Assembly: GCA_013812145.1 (NCBI GenBank)
Contig: JACCTY010000030.1
Span: 1-44,068, forward strand
From: Geodermatophilaceae bacterium
Lineage (GTDB): Bacteria; Actinomycetota; Actinomycetes; Mycobacteriales; Geodermatophilaceae
Reading direction: 5' to 3'
DNA length: 44,068 nt
Position 1 is the first letter of the stretch. The number at the start of each line of letters is the position of its first letter. Under the pieces are notes generated by a model. That model was given only the letters and a program-made list of their open reading frames with translations. It made no database searches and had not been told where the DNA came from. The translations under genes were made by a program, and so were the position numbers. Shown piece after piece: positions 34,394-43,023 of this stretch.

Positions 34394-36295
34394 TCAACCC
34401 AGCTGCACGGAGCCGATCGGGCGCAGATCGCCCAACGCCAGCACGGTGAGGACGATCCCGTTGGGGCCCTCGGTGATGGCGGCCATCCGGCCACCGTCGA
34501 CCGGGATCGCCCGGGACAGCCAGGCGTCGCGCGGGGACCACTGCCCCGCCGTACTCACCGATCCGTCCGAGCCGATCGAAACCGACCACAGCACGCTGCC
34601 GCGATCGGTGGCGACCGGAGTCACCGCGAGGCGCTGCTCCGGCAGGTACGTGAAAGCCCGGGAGTCAGCTTCCACGTCGGCCGAGGCAGTCGGCTCGACG
34701 ACGAAGTCCAGGACGGACGGGCGCGCCAGATCCCGCAGGTCGAAGGTGGCGATCTTGGCACCGGTGATCTGCCCGGTCTCGGTCCCCTCCTGCCCCACGC
34801 CGAGGAGCAGCCCGTCTCCCAGCGGATGCAGGTACGCCGAGTATCCGGTCACCTTCAGCTCACCCAGCACCTTCGGAGCAGTCGGATCGGACAGGTCGAC
34901 GGTGTACAGCGGATCGGTCTGCCGGAACGTGACAACCGTCGCCAGGTCACCGAGCCAGCGCACCGCGCGGATCTCCTCGCCTCGGCCCAAGCCGCCAACC
35001 GATCCGACAACGGTGAGTTCGTCGCCGTCCTCGGCCAGGACGGTCACTGCGCTGTCCGTGCCGGTCTCAACGGCTACGCCGTCGCGCGTGGTCGCCACCC
35101 GGAGGAAACCGTCCTCCGCGCTCAGCGCCCATCGGCCGAGCAACCAGCCGTCGACCGACCCCGAGGCGAGGTACGCCGTCTCCTCGGGGTCGCTGATGTC
35201 GAAGCCGTGCAGCTGGGTGGTCACCGGGGCGGCCTGCTGGCCGGGCAGCCACGAGGGGACCGAGTCCAGCGGCTGCGGGAAGCCCCAGCCGCCACGGGTC
35301 GTGGCCACGTACAGCCGATCGGGGGAGGCATAGACCATGTCGCCGTCGGCTGCCACGGCCACCGGCTCGAACATCGGCGCGTCCGCAGCCCCCAGGTCCA
35401 GCGTCAGGACGGTCAGTACGCCGACCCCGGCCTCCTCCTCCGGGTGGCTGACCTGGCCGCAGTCCAGCAGCGGGCCGCGCTGTACCACATCACCCGCGGC
35501 GTCGCGGACGACCCGCTGCGGCAACCAGGCCTGCGCCGGGGCGGCGTCGGCGATCGCACGGTTCTGGGCGATCGCGACCTCCTCGGAGCGGCCGGCAGAG
35601 GACACGAACGGCAGGTCGGGGCTGTCGCTCAGCACGATCCGGACGGCGCCGTCGTGCTCCCGGGCCGACAGGTAGCTGCCGTCGATCACATCTGTGCGCT
35701 GCACGGTCGGTCGGGTGGGGTCGGACAGGTCGACGAGGGTCAGGATGGCGCCGAGCCTGCCGCTCGGGTTGTCCCGGCTGCTGCCGAAGATCAACGCCCG
35801 GTCACCGACCAGCAGCAGCTCCTCGACATGTCCGGCGGCCAGCTGAAGGTCTCCGACAAGCCGCGGAGCGGTGGCGGAGACGTCGACCACGGAGAGCCGG
35901 TCGTTGCCGACTGCGACGACGCGGTTGCCGTCGGTCTTGACCAGGTCCGGCTCGTCGACGCCGACCTCCTGGACGTTGGTGCCGGTTGGCGCGGCCCCCG
36001 TCGCCTCCTCGACACCGGCTGTGGCGACATCAACAGGAACCGGTCCCGGGACACCCACCGGCCAACCCTGGAATCCGTACGGGCCAACGAAAGGCCGGGC
36101 GGAGTCGGCGAACCACTCGGCCAGCTGGTCGCAGTCCTCGAACGGCGTCAACGGTGCGGCGCTCGCCCGGTCCGAGCCGAGGCCGCCCGGGACGACGACG
36201 ACGAGACCGAGCCCGAGGGCGGCGGCAATCCCCGCCCTGACCGCGAGTCGTCGGATGCTGCATGTTCGAGAGCGAGTCTGAGTGTGTGCGGACAT
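34394..36295 (-). CDS. Secreted beta-propeller domain protein
   Basis: A 633-residue exported protein. The N-terminus has a basic stretch followed by GIAAALGLGLVVVVPGGL and an Ala-Ser-Ala-like cleavage region, i.e. a signal peptide. The mature part matches the actinobacterial/archaeal Beta_propel family: NVQEVGVDEPDLVKTDGNRVV near residue 110, repeated blade-like units with VDLSDPTRP, FDISDPEETAYLASG, VDLSDPTAPKVLGELKVTG, and a C-terminal blade. Function is unknown; surface or extracytoplasmic binding is inferred from the fold. The ATG at 36295 has GGAGGTGCC upstream. It is co-directional with a truncated response regulator 90 bases upstream. Confidence 0.85.
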   Translation of the reverse strand: MSAHTQTRSRTCSIRRLAVRAGIAAALGLGLVVVVPGGLGSDRASAAPLTPFEDCDQLAEWFADSARPFVGPYGFQGWPVGVPGPVPVDVATAGVEEATGAAPTGTNVQEVGVDEPDLVKTDGNRVVAVGNDRLSVVDVSATAPRLVGDLQLAAGHVEELLLVGDRALIFGSSRDNPSGRLGAILTLVDLSDPTRPTVQRTDVIDGSYLSAREHDGAVRIVLSDSPDLPFVSSAGRSEEVAIAQNRAIADAAPAQAWLPQRVVRDAAGDVVQRGPLLDCGQVSHPEEEAGVGVLTVLTLDLGAADAPMFEPVAVAADGDMVYASPDRLYVATTRGGWGFPQPLDSVPSWLPGQQAAPVTTQLHGFDISDPEETAYLASGSVDGWLLGRWALSAEDGFLRVATTRDGVAVETGTDSAVTVLAEDGDELTVVGSVGGLGRGEEIRAVRWLGDLATVVTFRQTDPLYTVDLSDPTAPKVLGELKVTGYSAYLHPLGDGLLLGVGQEGTETGQITGAKIATFDLRDLARPSVLDFVVEPTASADVEADSRAFTYLPEQRLAVTPVATDRGSVLWSVSIGSDGSVSTAGQWSPRDAWLSRAIPVDGGRMAAITEGPNGIVLTVLALGDLRPIGSVQLG

Positions 36296-36385
36296 CGGGC
36301 ACCTCCACGGGGATCGTGGCGGTCTGACGCCCGGACGGCCGCGGCGGTTCCCTCAACCTCGATGTCGTTAACAGTGTGGTTTCAG

Positions 36386-36601
36386 TCAGACGCCGTCGGC
36401 GCGCAGCAAACGGCAGGTCTCGAAACCGTCGACATCCGGCAGCATCACGTCGAGCACCACGGCGTCGTAGCTCGCGGCCCGCACCATCCACAGGGCGTCG
36501 TCGCTCGTGGCGGCGACGTCGGCCACAACCCCTGCTCCTCGCAGCGCCCGGTGCATGGCGGCAGCCATCCGTACGTCGTCCTCGACGAGCAAAACTCGCA
36601 T
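36386..36601 (-). pseudogene. Truncated OmpR-type response regulator (receiver fragment)
   Basis: A 71-codon fragment beginning MRVLLVEDDVRMAAAMHRAL with the phosphorylation-site context LDVMLPDVDGFETCRLLRA, clearly the first 60% of a receiver domain. It stops at a TGA after GV. In intact proteins this point is followed by the T/S-containing strand and then by a DNA-binding domain. The bases beyond the stop do not continue the receiver in any frame I checked, so the rest is deleted rather than interrupted by a point mutation. No histidine kinase is nearby. The gene is a likely remnant; a functional short protein is improbable because the fold is incomplete. Confidence 0.7.
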
Positions 36602-36649
36602 ACCGGCAGGATGACCACACGAAGATGAAGGGAAGCTGAGAATTCGGCT

Positions 36650-37261
36650 CTAACGGCCGTCCCGTTGAGGCCTTGGCTCGGCATCACCGCGCAAGCCGAG
36701 GTACGCCGTACCGCGGGGTGACAGCCGATAGCCCACGTCCAGGCTCTCGGTCAGCCCGAGTTCCTTGAGCTTGCGGACATCGATCTTGAACGGCTGGGTC
36801 TCCCGGCCGAGCGATGCGGCGAGATCGGCGGCCCGCGTGCCCGGATGCTGCTGGATTGTCCTGAGCGTGACGGCGGTCCATGGGCCGTGCCTGCCGAACC
36901 GATCAAGGCGTTGCAGCCGCCGGTCGAGTTCGGCGATCTCCTGCGCCGTCAGTGCCGCGCTGTGCCGCAGCGCTATTCGCGGGTCGGGGCCGGTCAGCCG
37001 CAACCGAACCCGCCAGAGCGGCCGGTCCTGTCGGCAGGGGAATCGTTCGAGCACCGCCGTTCGGGACACCTCGCCCGCCCGCACCGCGTCCTCGTCGGTG
37101 ACCTCGTCGGGCCCGATTTGGACCACCTCATCGAAGCCGACGACGCCGACCCGGGTGCGTAGCCGGGAGCCGGCCTTGACCTGGGGCACGTCCCAGCGCC
37201 GGAACGCCAACGTGACGCTGCCGGCGGCGATGCCGTCGAGGACTGCTCGGGTGAAGAGCAC
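36650..37261 (-). CDS. ASCH domain protein with C-terminal winged helix
   Basis: A 203-residue protein. Residues 1-100 fit an ASCH (PUA-like) domain: LFTRAVLDGIAAGSVTLAFR, KAGSRLRTRVGVVGFDEV, and WRVRLRLTG. Residues 110-190 look like a winged helix with HPGTRAADLAASLGRETQPF and KLKELGLTESLDVGYRLSPRG. ASCH domains bind RNA or modified nucleotides and can be RNA-processing or transcription co-regulators. The GTG at 37261 lies seven bases after the amino-acid permease stop, so it is co-transcribed with the permease. The function is unknown and the link with transport is context only. Confidence 0.75.
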   Translation of the reverse strand: MLFTRAVLDGIAAGSVTLAFRRWDVPQVKAGSRLRTRVGVVGFDEVVQIGPDEVTDEDAVRAGEVSRTAVLERFPCRQDRPLWRVRLRLTGPDPRIALRHSAALTAQEIAELDRRLQRLDRFGRHGPWTAVTLRTIQQHPGTRAADLAASLGRETQPFKIDVRKLKELGLTESLDVGYRLSPRGTAYLGLRGDAEPRPQRDGR

Positions 37262-37268
37262 GAATCGG

Positions 37269-38693
37269 TCAGTTCACCGGTCCGCCGCCGCCGAGGTTCG
37301 CCGGGTCGACGTCGCCGGCGGCCTGTCCGGTGCGCTTGTTGACGATGACGGTGAGCACCCACAGGGCAACACCGATGACCAGCAGCACGCCCGCGATGGC
37401 GTACTGCACGCCCGGTCGCCCGGTGAAAGGTGTGGTCAGGAACGCGCATGTCACCGCCCCGATGACGGGCAGGAACGTGGGCGCCCGGAAGTGGTCGTGC
37501 TCGACCTCGTCCTTGCGCAGCACGAGCACCGCGATGTTGACGACGGTGAAGACGGCGAGCAGCAGCAGGGACGTCGTACCGCCAAGGGCTGGGACCTCGC
37601 CCACGAACGATATGAGCCCAAAGGCCAGCAGCGTGGTGAAGATGATCGCGATGTACGGCGTACGACGAGAGGGGTGGACCCGACCGAGCGGTGAGGGGAG
37701 GACGCGCTCCCGGCTCATGCCGTAGACGAGCCGGCTGGCCATCAGCATGTTGATCAGTGCGGAGTTGGCCACCGCGAACATCGTGATGAACGCGAAGATG
37801 CCGATCGGGAAGCCCGGCGCGCCGGCCTCGACCACCTGCAGCAGCGGGGTGTCGCCTTCGGAGAGCTGGTCGACCGGCACGAGCGCGATGGCCGAGATCG
37901 ACACCAGGACGTAGATGAGGCCGGTGGCGATCAGGCCGGTGAGCAGCACCTTGGGGAAGATCTTGGTGGGCCGCTTGCACTCCTCGGCCATGTTCACCGA
38001 ATCCTCGAAGCCGACCATCGCGAAGAACGCCAGCGTCGTCGCGACGAGCACGCCGCCGATCAGCGAGTTGTCGCCGGTGTCGATGTCGGTGACCCGCGAG
38101 AAGTCGCCGTCGCCGACACCGAGCGCATAGAGACCGATGAAGATGATGAGGAGCAGGCCGGACAGCTCGATGCAGGTGAGTACGACGTTGGTCTTGACGC
38201 TCTCGCCGACGCCGCGGAGGTTGATGAGGGCGACGAGGGTCATGAACGCCAAGGCGACGATCGTGACCAGGATGCCTTCGCCGAGGTCGAGGTCGAAGGC
38301 TTCGGCGAAGTTCGACGCGAAGGCTCGGGAGGCGGTTGACGCCGACGTGATGCCGGAACTCATCACGGCGAACGCGACGATGAACGTGACGAAGTGGATG
38401 CCGAATGCCTTGTGCGTGTAGAGCGCGGCGCCGGCGGCCTTGGGGTACTTCGTGACGAGTTCCAGGTAACTGAACGCGGTGATCAGCGCCACCACAAAGG
38501 CGACGACGAACGGCAGCCAGACCACTCCGCCGACCTCGGCGGCCACCTGACCGGTGAGGGCATAGATGCCGGTGCCCAGGATGTCGCCGATGATGAAGAG
38601 CAGCAGCAGTCCCGGGCCCATCACCCGCTTGAGGCTGGGGTTGCCGTCGGAGTCGGTGGTCTCGTCGACGTCGTCGCGGGTGCCTTCTGCCAT
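37269..38693 (-). CDS. APC superfamily amino-acid permease
   Basis: A 474-residue integral membrane transporter with about 12 transmembrane segments. The first helix region reads GPGLLLLFIIGDILGTGIYALTGQVAAEVGG, typical of APC permeases in its Gly-rich breaks. Other landmarks are YLELVTKYPKAAGAALYT in helix 2-3 and GFEDSVNMAEECKRPTK near residue 250, which resembles the family's FxGFE motif. The substrate is probably a cationic or neutral amino acid, but it cannot be fixed from sequence. The ATG follows GAGGAGAGCG. Divergent from the MBL-fold gene across a 203-base region, 38694-38896, in which I see no further gene. Confidence 0.88.
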   Translation of the reverse strand: MAEGTRDDVDETTDSDGNPSLKRVMGPGLLLLFIIGDILGTGIYALTGQVAAEVGGVVWLPFVVAFVVALITAFSYLELVTKYPKAAGAALYTHKAFGIHFVTFIVAFAVMSSGITSASTASRAFASNFAEAFDLDLGEGILVTIVALAFMTLVALINLRGVGESVKTNVVLTCIELSGLLLIIFIGLYALGVGDGDFSRVTDIDTGDNSLIGGVLVATTLAFFAMVGFEDSVNMAEECKRPTKIFPKVLLTGLIATGLIYVLVSISAIALVPVDQLSEGDTPLLQVVEAGAPGFPIGIFAFITMFAVANSALINMLMASRLVYGMSRERVLPSPLGRVHPSRRTPYIAIIFTTLLAFGLISFVGEVPALGGTTSLLLLAVFTVVNIAVLVLRKDEVEHDHFRAPTFLPVIGAVTCAFLTTPFTGRPGVQYAIAGVLLVIGVALWVLTVIVNKRTGQAAGDVDPANLGGGGPVN

Positions 38694-38896
38694 CGCGCTC
38701 TCCTCTGTGAGCCGCGCCGATGATCGACTGGATGCAGACTGCCGCTCTGTTCGGTCTGTGTCGAGCCTTACGCAGCCCTGCGCGTGCGTGTCGCAACCGC
38801 CGGTACGCCGATGCGTGCGTGCCAGACTGGCGTGGTGGGTCTGGCGTTGAGTGCCGAGGCGGTCTCCGCCGCGAACCGCTCCGACGTGGAGGTCGG

Positions 38897-39730
38897 GTGA
38901 CCCGGTGGGCCGAGGTCGCCGACGGCATCTTCGTGGGCCGGTACCAGCCGTACGACGTCAACGTGACGGTGGTTCGCGGCGCCGACGGCTTGCTGGTGGT
39001 CGACACCCGGTCGTCGCATCGCGAGGCGGACGAGATCCGGCGGGACCTGACTACCCTGGGCGCCGCGCTGCCGGTGCGGTGGGTCGTGAACACGCACGCG
39101 CACTTCGATCACTCGTTCGGCAACTACCGCTTCGGTCCGGACTCCGACCTCGGTGCGCCGATCTACGGTCACGAGCGGGCGCCGGCGCACCTGTTGGAGT
39201 ACGAGACGCCGAAACTGGCTGACTTCGTTGAAACCGACACCGAACGGTCGGCGGAGTGGGCGGAGGTCATCATCACCCCACCCACCGAGCTGGTCGCCGA
39301 ACGAGCCAGCATCGATCTCGGGGACCGCTCGGTGGAGCTGCTGCATCTGGGCCGCGGGCACACCGACAACGACCTGCTGCTGCACGTCCGTGCCGTCGAC
39401 ACCTGGCTGGTCGGCGATCTGATCGAGGAGTCCGGCCCGCCGATGTACGCCCCGGACTGCTTCCCGCTGGAGTGGCCCGAGACGGTCAGTGCGCTGACCG
39501 GTCGCCTCGGCGACGACACCGTCGTCGTACCAGGTCATGGGACCACCGTCGACTCCGGATTCGTGGCAGCTCAACTCGCGGATCTGCGCGCTGTCGCGGA
39601 CCTGATCCGTGAACTGCACGTCGCCGGCGTACCAGTCGAGGCCGCGCTCGGCGAGGGCGGCGACCGCTGGCCGTTCCCTGCCGAGGGCCTTGCCGCCGCC
39701 GTACGACGGGGCTACCTGCAGGCCGACTGA
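38897..39730 (+). CDS. MBL-fold metallohydrolase
   Basis: A 277-residue metallo-beta-lactamase-fold hydrolase. The zinc-binding core is THAHFDH (HxHxDH), with later ligands in LGRGHTDND, the GDLIEE Asp and the PGHG His. VVRGADGLLVVDTRSS at the N-terminus is also typical. Such proteins include lactonases, glyoxalase II-like thioesterases and sulfur-metabolism enzymes, and the substrate is unknown. The GTG at 38897 is chosen because GGAGG lies just upstream and the fold then begins correctly; a longer form from 38720 would add 59 residues of no family character. It is followed after 31 bases by a PPOX-fold gene and may share its transcript. Confidence 0.85.
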   Translation: MTRWAEVADGIFVGRYQPYDVNVTVVRGADGLLVVDTRSSHREADEIRRDLTTLGAALPVRWVVNTHAHFDHSFGNYRFGPDSDLGAPIYGHERAPAHLLEYETPKLADFVETDTERSAEWAEVIITPPTELVAERASIDLGDRSVELLHLGRGHTDNDLLLHVRAVDTWLVGDLIEESGPPMYAPDCFPLEWPETVSALTGRLGDDTVVVPGHGTTVDSGFVAAQLADLRAVADLIRELHVAGVPVEAALGEGGDRWPFPAEGLAAAVRRGYLQAD

Positions 39731-39761
39731 GGATGTCCGATGCGGATGCCATCATGTCGCC

Positions 39762-40268
39762 ATGGCTTCGTGGGCGGCGTTCCAGGCCGAGGCGCCGGAG
39801 TTGGCTGAGCGGGCCAGGCGCGCCTTGGATGCGCACGGTCACAAGACCGTGGCGACGTTGCGGCGAGATGGTTCGCCCCGGATCTGCGGCACCGAGCTGG
39901 CGTCGTACGACGGCGAGTTGTGGCTGGCCGGGATGCCCGGAGCACTCCGGTTCGCCGATCTGCGCCGCGATCCCCGGTACGCGCTGCACAGCGGCTCGGA
40001 CGACCCGGAGGTGTGGCGGACCAGCCCGGATGCCGCTGGGGACGCGAAGGTCGCGGGGACCGCCCATGAGGTCACCGATCCGGCCGTCGTCGCTGCTGTT
40101 GCCGCGGCGCTATCCGCCGATGCCCCGCCGGAGGAGCAGGCCGCGCCGGGCTCGTTCGAGCTGTTCCGGCTCGACCTGGCTGAGGTTGTCGTCGTACGGG
40201 TGGGTGAGGGACACCTGCTGGTCGAGTCGTGGCATGAGGGGCGCGGCGTACGGCAGGCGCAGCGCTGA
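39762..40268 (+). CDS. Pyridoxamine-phosphate-oxidase-fold (PPOX/FDOR-like) protein
   Basis: A 168-residue protein of the split beta-barrel flavin-binding superfamily. The pattern HKTVATLRRDGSPRICGTELASYDGELWLAG is the usual N-terminal strand pair, followed by LRRDPRYALHSGS and a C-terminal strand FELFRLDLAEVVVVRVGEGHL. Members bind FMN, F420 or haem and act as oxidoreductases of varied substrates. The start at 39762 has no strong ribosome binding site but matches the family N-terminus. It lies between the MBL-fold gene and a short SDR gene; no shared pathway is clear. Confidence 0.8.
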   Translation: MASWAAFQAEAPELAERARRALDAHGHKTVATLRRDGSPRICGTELASYDGELWLAGMPGALRFADLRRDPRYALHSGSDDPEVWRTSPDAAGDAKVAGTAHEVTDPAVVAAVAAALSADAPPEEQAAPGSFELFRLDLAEVVVVRVGEGHLLVESWHEGRGVRQAQR

Positions 40269-40301
40269 ACCCGACGACGTGCTCCCGTACTGTCCACGCC
40301 C

Positions 40302-40967
40302 ATGGAGAGCCGGGTGGCCGTCATCGTCGGGGCGGGCCCCGGACTCGGCGCAGCAGTAGCCCGAAAGCTCGGCCGAGCCGGCTTCGCCATCGCACTGGTC
40401 GCCCGCAACGAGCAGCGCCTCACCGAGCTGGGCGAGGCGCTGCAAGCCGAGGACATCACCACTGGCTGGACAGCCGTGGACGTCGCCGACTCCGACCAGC
40501 TGGCCGCCGCGGTCACCCGGTTCGGTGACTTCTCGGGGCAGATCGACGTACTGCACCACAACGCCGTGGCGTTCCGGTCGGCTGCCGCCAGCGCACTGAA
40601 TGCGACCGATCTGCTCGCCGATCTGTCGGTCGGGACCGCCAGCCTGCTCACATCGGTGTCCGCCGCATTGCCGTTCATGCAGGCGGGTGGTCTGGTGCTG
40701 GCCACCGGTGGGGGCAGCGCGGACCACCCGATGACGTCGGCCGCGAGCCTCGGCGTACAGAAGGCGGCGCTGCGAAACCTGATGCTGGCGCTGGATCAGG
40801 ACCTGCGTGGGCGGGGTATCCGCGCCGCCTCGCTCACGGTCAACGGCACGATCGCCGCCGGTACGCCGTTCGACCCGGACCGGATCGCGGACGCGTTCGC
40901 CGAGCTGGTGGCGGGCGCGCCGAAGGCCGGCGACCATTGGCGCAGTGAGGTGCCGTTCAACGGCTGA
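40302..40967 (+). CDS. SDR-fold protein lacking the catalytic tyrosine
   Basis: A 221-residue protein with a Rossmann fold of the short-chain dehydrogenase type. The cofactor motif is VIVGAGPGLGAAVARKLG near the N-terminus. In the catalytic YxxxK position the sequence has Leu150 before Lys154 (SLGVQK), and the usual NNAG motif reads HHNAVA. The protein is also short at its C-terminus. It probably binds NAD(P) but may not catalyse a standard redox step, so a regulatory or atypical enzyme role is possible. The start at 40302 has little ribosome binding signal. The fold call is firm; the absence of the tyrosine is seen directly. Confidence 0.8.
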   Translation: MESRVAVIVGAGPGLGAAVARKLGRAGFAIALVARNEQRLTELGEALQAEDITTGWTAVDVADSDQLAAAVTRFGDFSGQIDVLHHNAVAFRSAAASALNATDLLADLSVGTASLLTSVSAALPFMQAGGLVLATGGGSADHPMTSAASLGVQKAALRNLMLALDQDLRGRGIRAASLTVNGTIAAGTPFDPDRIADAFAELVAGAPKAGDHWRSEVPFNG

Positions 40968-41019
40968 GGCTTGAGTCGCGTTTCGCGCGCCTGATGAATA
41001 CCCGGCAGAATCAACGACG

Positions 41020-43023
41020 ATGAGTGCAGACCCGGCCCGGAACGACGTGGTAGTCGCCGAGGCGGACGCCGAACGACCGGCCCGGACGTTGAGCGGTCCG
41101 GTGGCGATCGTGGTCAGCGTCGTCGCCGCGGGACTGTCGGCGTACGCGCTGTGGAACGTCTTCTTCCCGGTTGCGGTGCTTCGCTACCGGATCGTCTTCC
41201 TTGCCGTCGTATTGGCCTTGACGTTCCTGCTGTATCGGCCGGTGCTCCGGGTGTTCCGCGGCACGTCCGGAGGATCCGACAACCCGACGCCGCTGGATTG
41301 GCTGCTGGCGGGCGTCGCGTTGTTCGTGACCCTGTGGCCGCTGCTGGGCGGGTTCGACGAGTACCTGTCGCGCAGCTTCCGGCCGTTCATCATCGACGTG
41401 GTCTGCGGCCTGAGCCTCGTGCTGTTGGTGCTGGTGGCGACCTGGCGGACGGTCGGGCCGGTGCTGCCGGTCATCTGCCTGCTGTTCATCGCCTACGCAT
41501 ACTTCGGGGCGGTGATCCCGAACGGCTGGCTGATCGGTCACCGCGGCTACGGCTCCACCCGGCTCGTCTCTCAGTTCGCCATGGGCACGGAGGGCATCTA
41601 CGGCGTACCGCTGGACGTTGCGGCGACGTACATCATCCTGTTCACGATCTACGGCGCGGTCCTCGAACTGTCAGGCGCAGGCAAGTTCTTCCTCGACCTC
41701 AGCATGGCCGCGTTCCGCAGGTCCCGGGCGGCGCCCGGACGGACCGTCACAACCGCCGGCTTCCTGCTCGGCACCGTGTCGGGCTCCAGTACGGCGACAG
41801 CGGTCAGCCTCGGCACTGTCTCCTGGCCGATCCTGCAGCGCGCCGGCTACCCGAGGGACGCGGCGGGCGGGATGCTGGCCGCCGCCGGGATCGGCGCGAT
41901 TCTGTCGCCGCCGACCCTTGGCGCGGCCGCGTTCATCATCGCCGAGCTGCTCCGGGTGTCGTACCTGAGCGTTCTGGGATACGCCCTCATCCCGACGCTG
42001 CTGTACTACCTCGGAATCCTGCTGGCGATCGAGATGGACGCCCGGCGCTTCGAGGTGCGCGAGGTCGACATGGACCGGCAGCCGTTCTGGCGGCTGTTGG
42101 CCCGCTTCGGATACCACTTCAGTTCCCTGATCGTCATCGTGGTGCTGCTCGCTCTGGAGCAGTCGGCCTTCCGTGCCGTGGTTTACGCCACGGTGCTGGC
42201 TCTCGCACTGTCCTTTCTGGACCGGCGACATCGGATGACGCCGCCGCGGATCTTCGACGCGCTGACCAAGGGCGCGACCGGCGTCCTGCCGGTGGCAGCG
42301 ACGACGGCAGCGGCCGGCCTGATCGTCGGTGTGCTGACACTCACCGGCTTGGGCCTGGACCTGTCGTCGATCATCGTCGACCTGTCGTCGCTGATCACGG
42401 ACAACGCGACGGCGCAGTTGATCTTCACCGCCGCGTTCGCCGGGATCGCGGTCCTGCTGCTTGGCCTCGCAGTTCCGGTGACCGCATCGTTCATCATCGC
42501 AGCGGTGATCATCGCCCCGGCGCTGACCTCGCTCGGCGTGGACCGCCCCGCGGCGTACATGTTCATCTTCTACTTCGCTGTGCTGTCGGAGGTCAGCCCG
42601 CCGACGGCGCTCGCGGCGGTGGCTGCGGCCGCGATCACCGGCGGCAACCCGTTCCGGACGATGCTGATGGCGGGCAAGTACACGCTGCCGGCGTTCCTGG
42701 TGCCGTTTGCGTTCGTACTGACGCCCGCGGGTCGGGCGCTGCTGCTGGAGGGCTCCCTGGGCCAGATCTTGCTCGCGACGCTGATCTCCGCTGTGGCCGT
42801 GGCTGCGCTGGCGGTGGTCACCGGGAAGTGGCTGTTGGGACCGGCCGGCTCGCCGGAGCGGGTGCTGTGTCTGATCGCCGCGCTGCTGCTGCTCTACCTC
42901 GAACCGCTTCCCGTATTCATCGGTCTCGGTGTGCTCTCTGCCGGGATCGTCGTTCACCTGCTGACGCGGCGGACGCGACGCGCCGCCGACGAGCGGGTCA
43001 CTCCTGAGGAGGTCTCCCGATGA
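41020..43023 (+). CDS. TAXI-type TRAP transporter, fused permease
   Basis: A 667-residue membrane protein combining the small (DctQ-like, four-helix) and large (DctM-like, 12-helix) TRAP permease parts in one chain, as in TAXI systems. The N-terminal half shows helices around VAIVVSVVAAGLSAYALWNV and LLAGVALFVTLWPLLGG. The core has GTVSGSSTATAVSLGTVSWP, AAGIGAILSPPTLGAAAFI, and a second repeat with LGLAVPVTASFIIAAVIIAP and FAVLSEVSPPTALAAVAAA, the conserved pseudo-symmetric pair. Transport is driven by an ion gradient; the substrate is typically an organic acid such as glutamate or a small dicarboxylate, but is unknown here. The stop overlaps the next gene (ATGA). Confidence 0.92.
   Translation: MSADPARNDVVVAEADAERPARTLSGPVAIVVSVVAAGLSAYALWNVFFPVAVLRYRIVFLAVVLALTFLLYRPVLRVFRGTSGGSDNPTPLDWLLAGVALFVTLWPLLGGFDEYLSRSFRPFIIDVVCGLSLVLLVLVATWRTVGPVLPVICLLFIAYAYFGAVIPNGWLIGHRGYGSTRLVSQFAMGTEGIYGVPLDVAATYIILFTIYGAVLELSGAGKFFLDLSMAAFRRSRAAPGRTVTTAGFLLGTVSGSSTATAVSLGTVSWPILQRAGYPRDAAGGMLAAAGIGAILSPPTLGAAAFIIAELLRVSYLSVLGYALIPTLLYYLGILLAIEMDARRFEVREVDMDRQPFWRLLARFGYHFSSLIVIVVLLALEQSAFRAVVYATVLALALSFLDRRHRMTPPRIFDALTKGATGVLPVAATTAAAGLIVGVLTLTGLGLDLSSIIVDLSSLITDNATAQLIFTAAFAGIAVLLLGLAVPVTASFIIAAVIIAPALTSLGVDRPAAYMFIFYFAVLSEVSPPTALAAVAAAAITGGNPFRTMLMAGKYTLPAFLVPFAFVLTPAGRALLLEGSLGQILLATLISAVAVAALAVVTGKWLLGPAGSPERVLCLIAALLLLYLEPLPVFIGLGVLSAGIVVHLLTRRTRRAADERVTPEEVSR

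Noticed and set aside
34826..36628. Plus-strand open frame of 600 codons opposite the beta-propeller gene
   Set aside because: The opposite strand encodes a signal peptide and blade repeats. This frame has none and is a shadow.
36994..39093. Minus-strand open frame of 699 codons overlapping the permease gene
   Set aside because: It is an alternate frame of the APC permease and ASCH genes and is Arg/His-rich without any domain.
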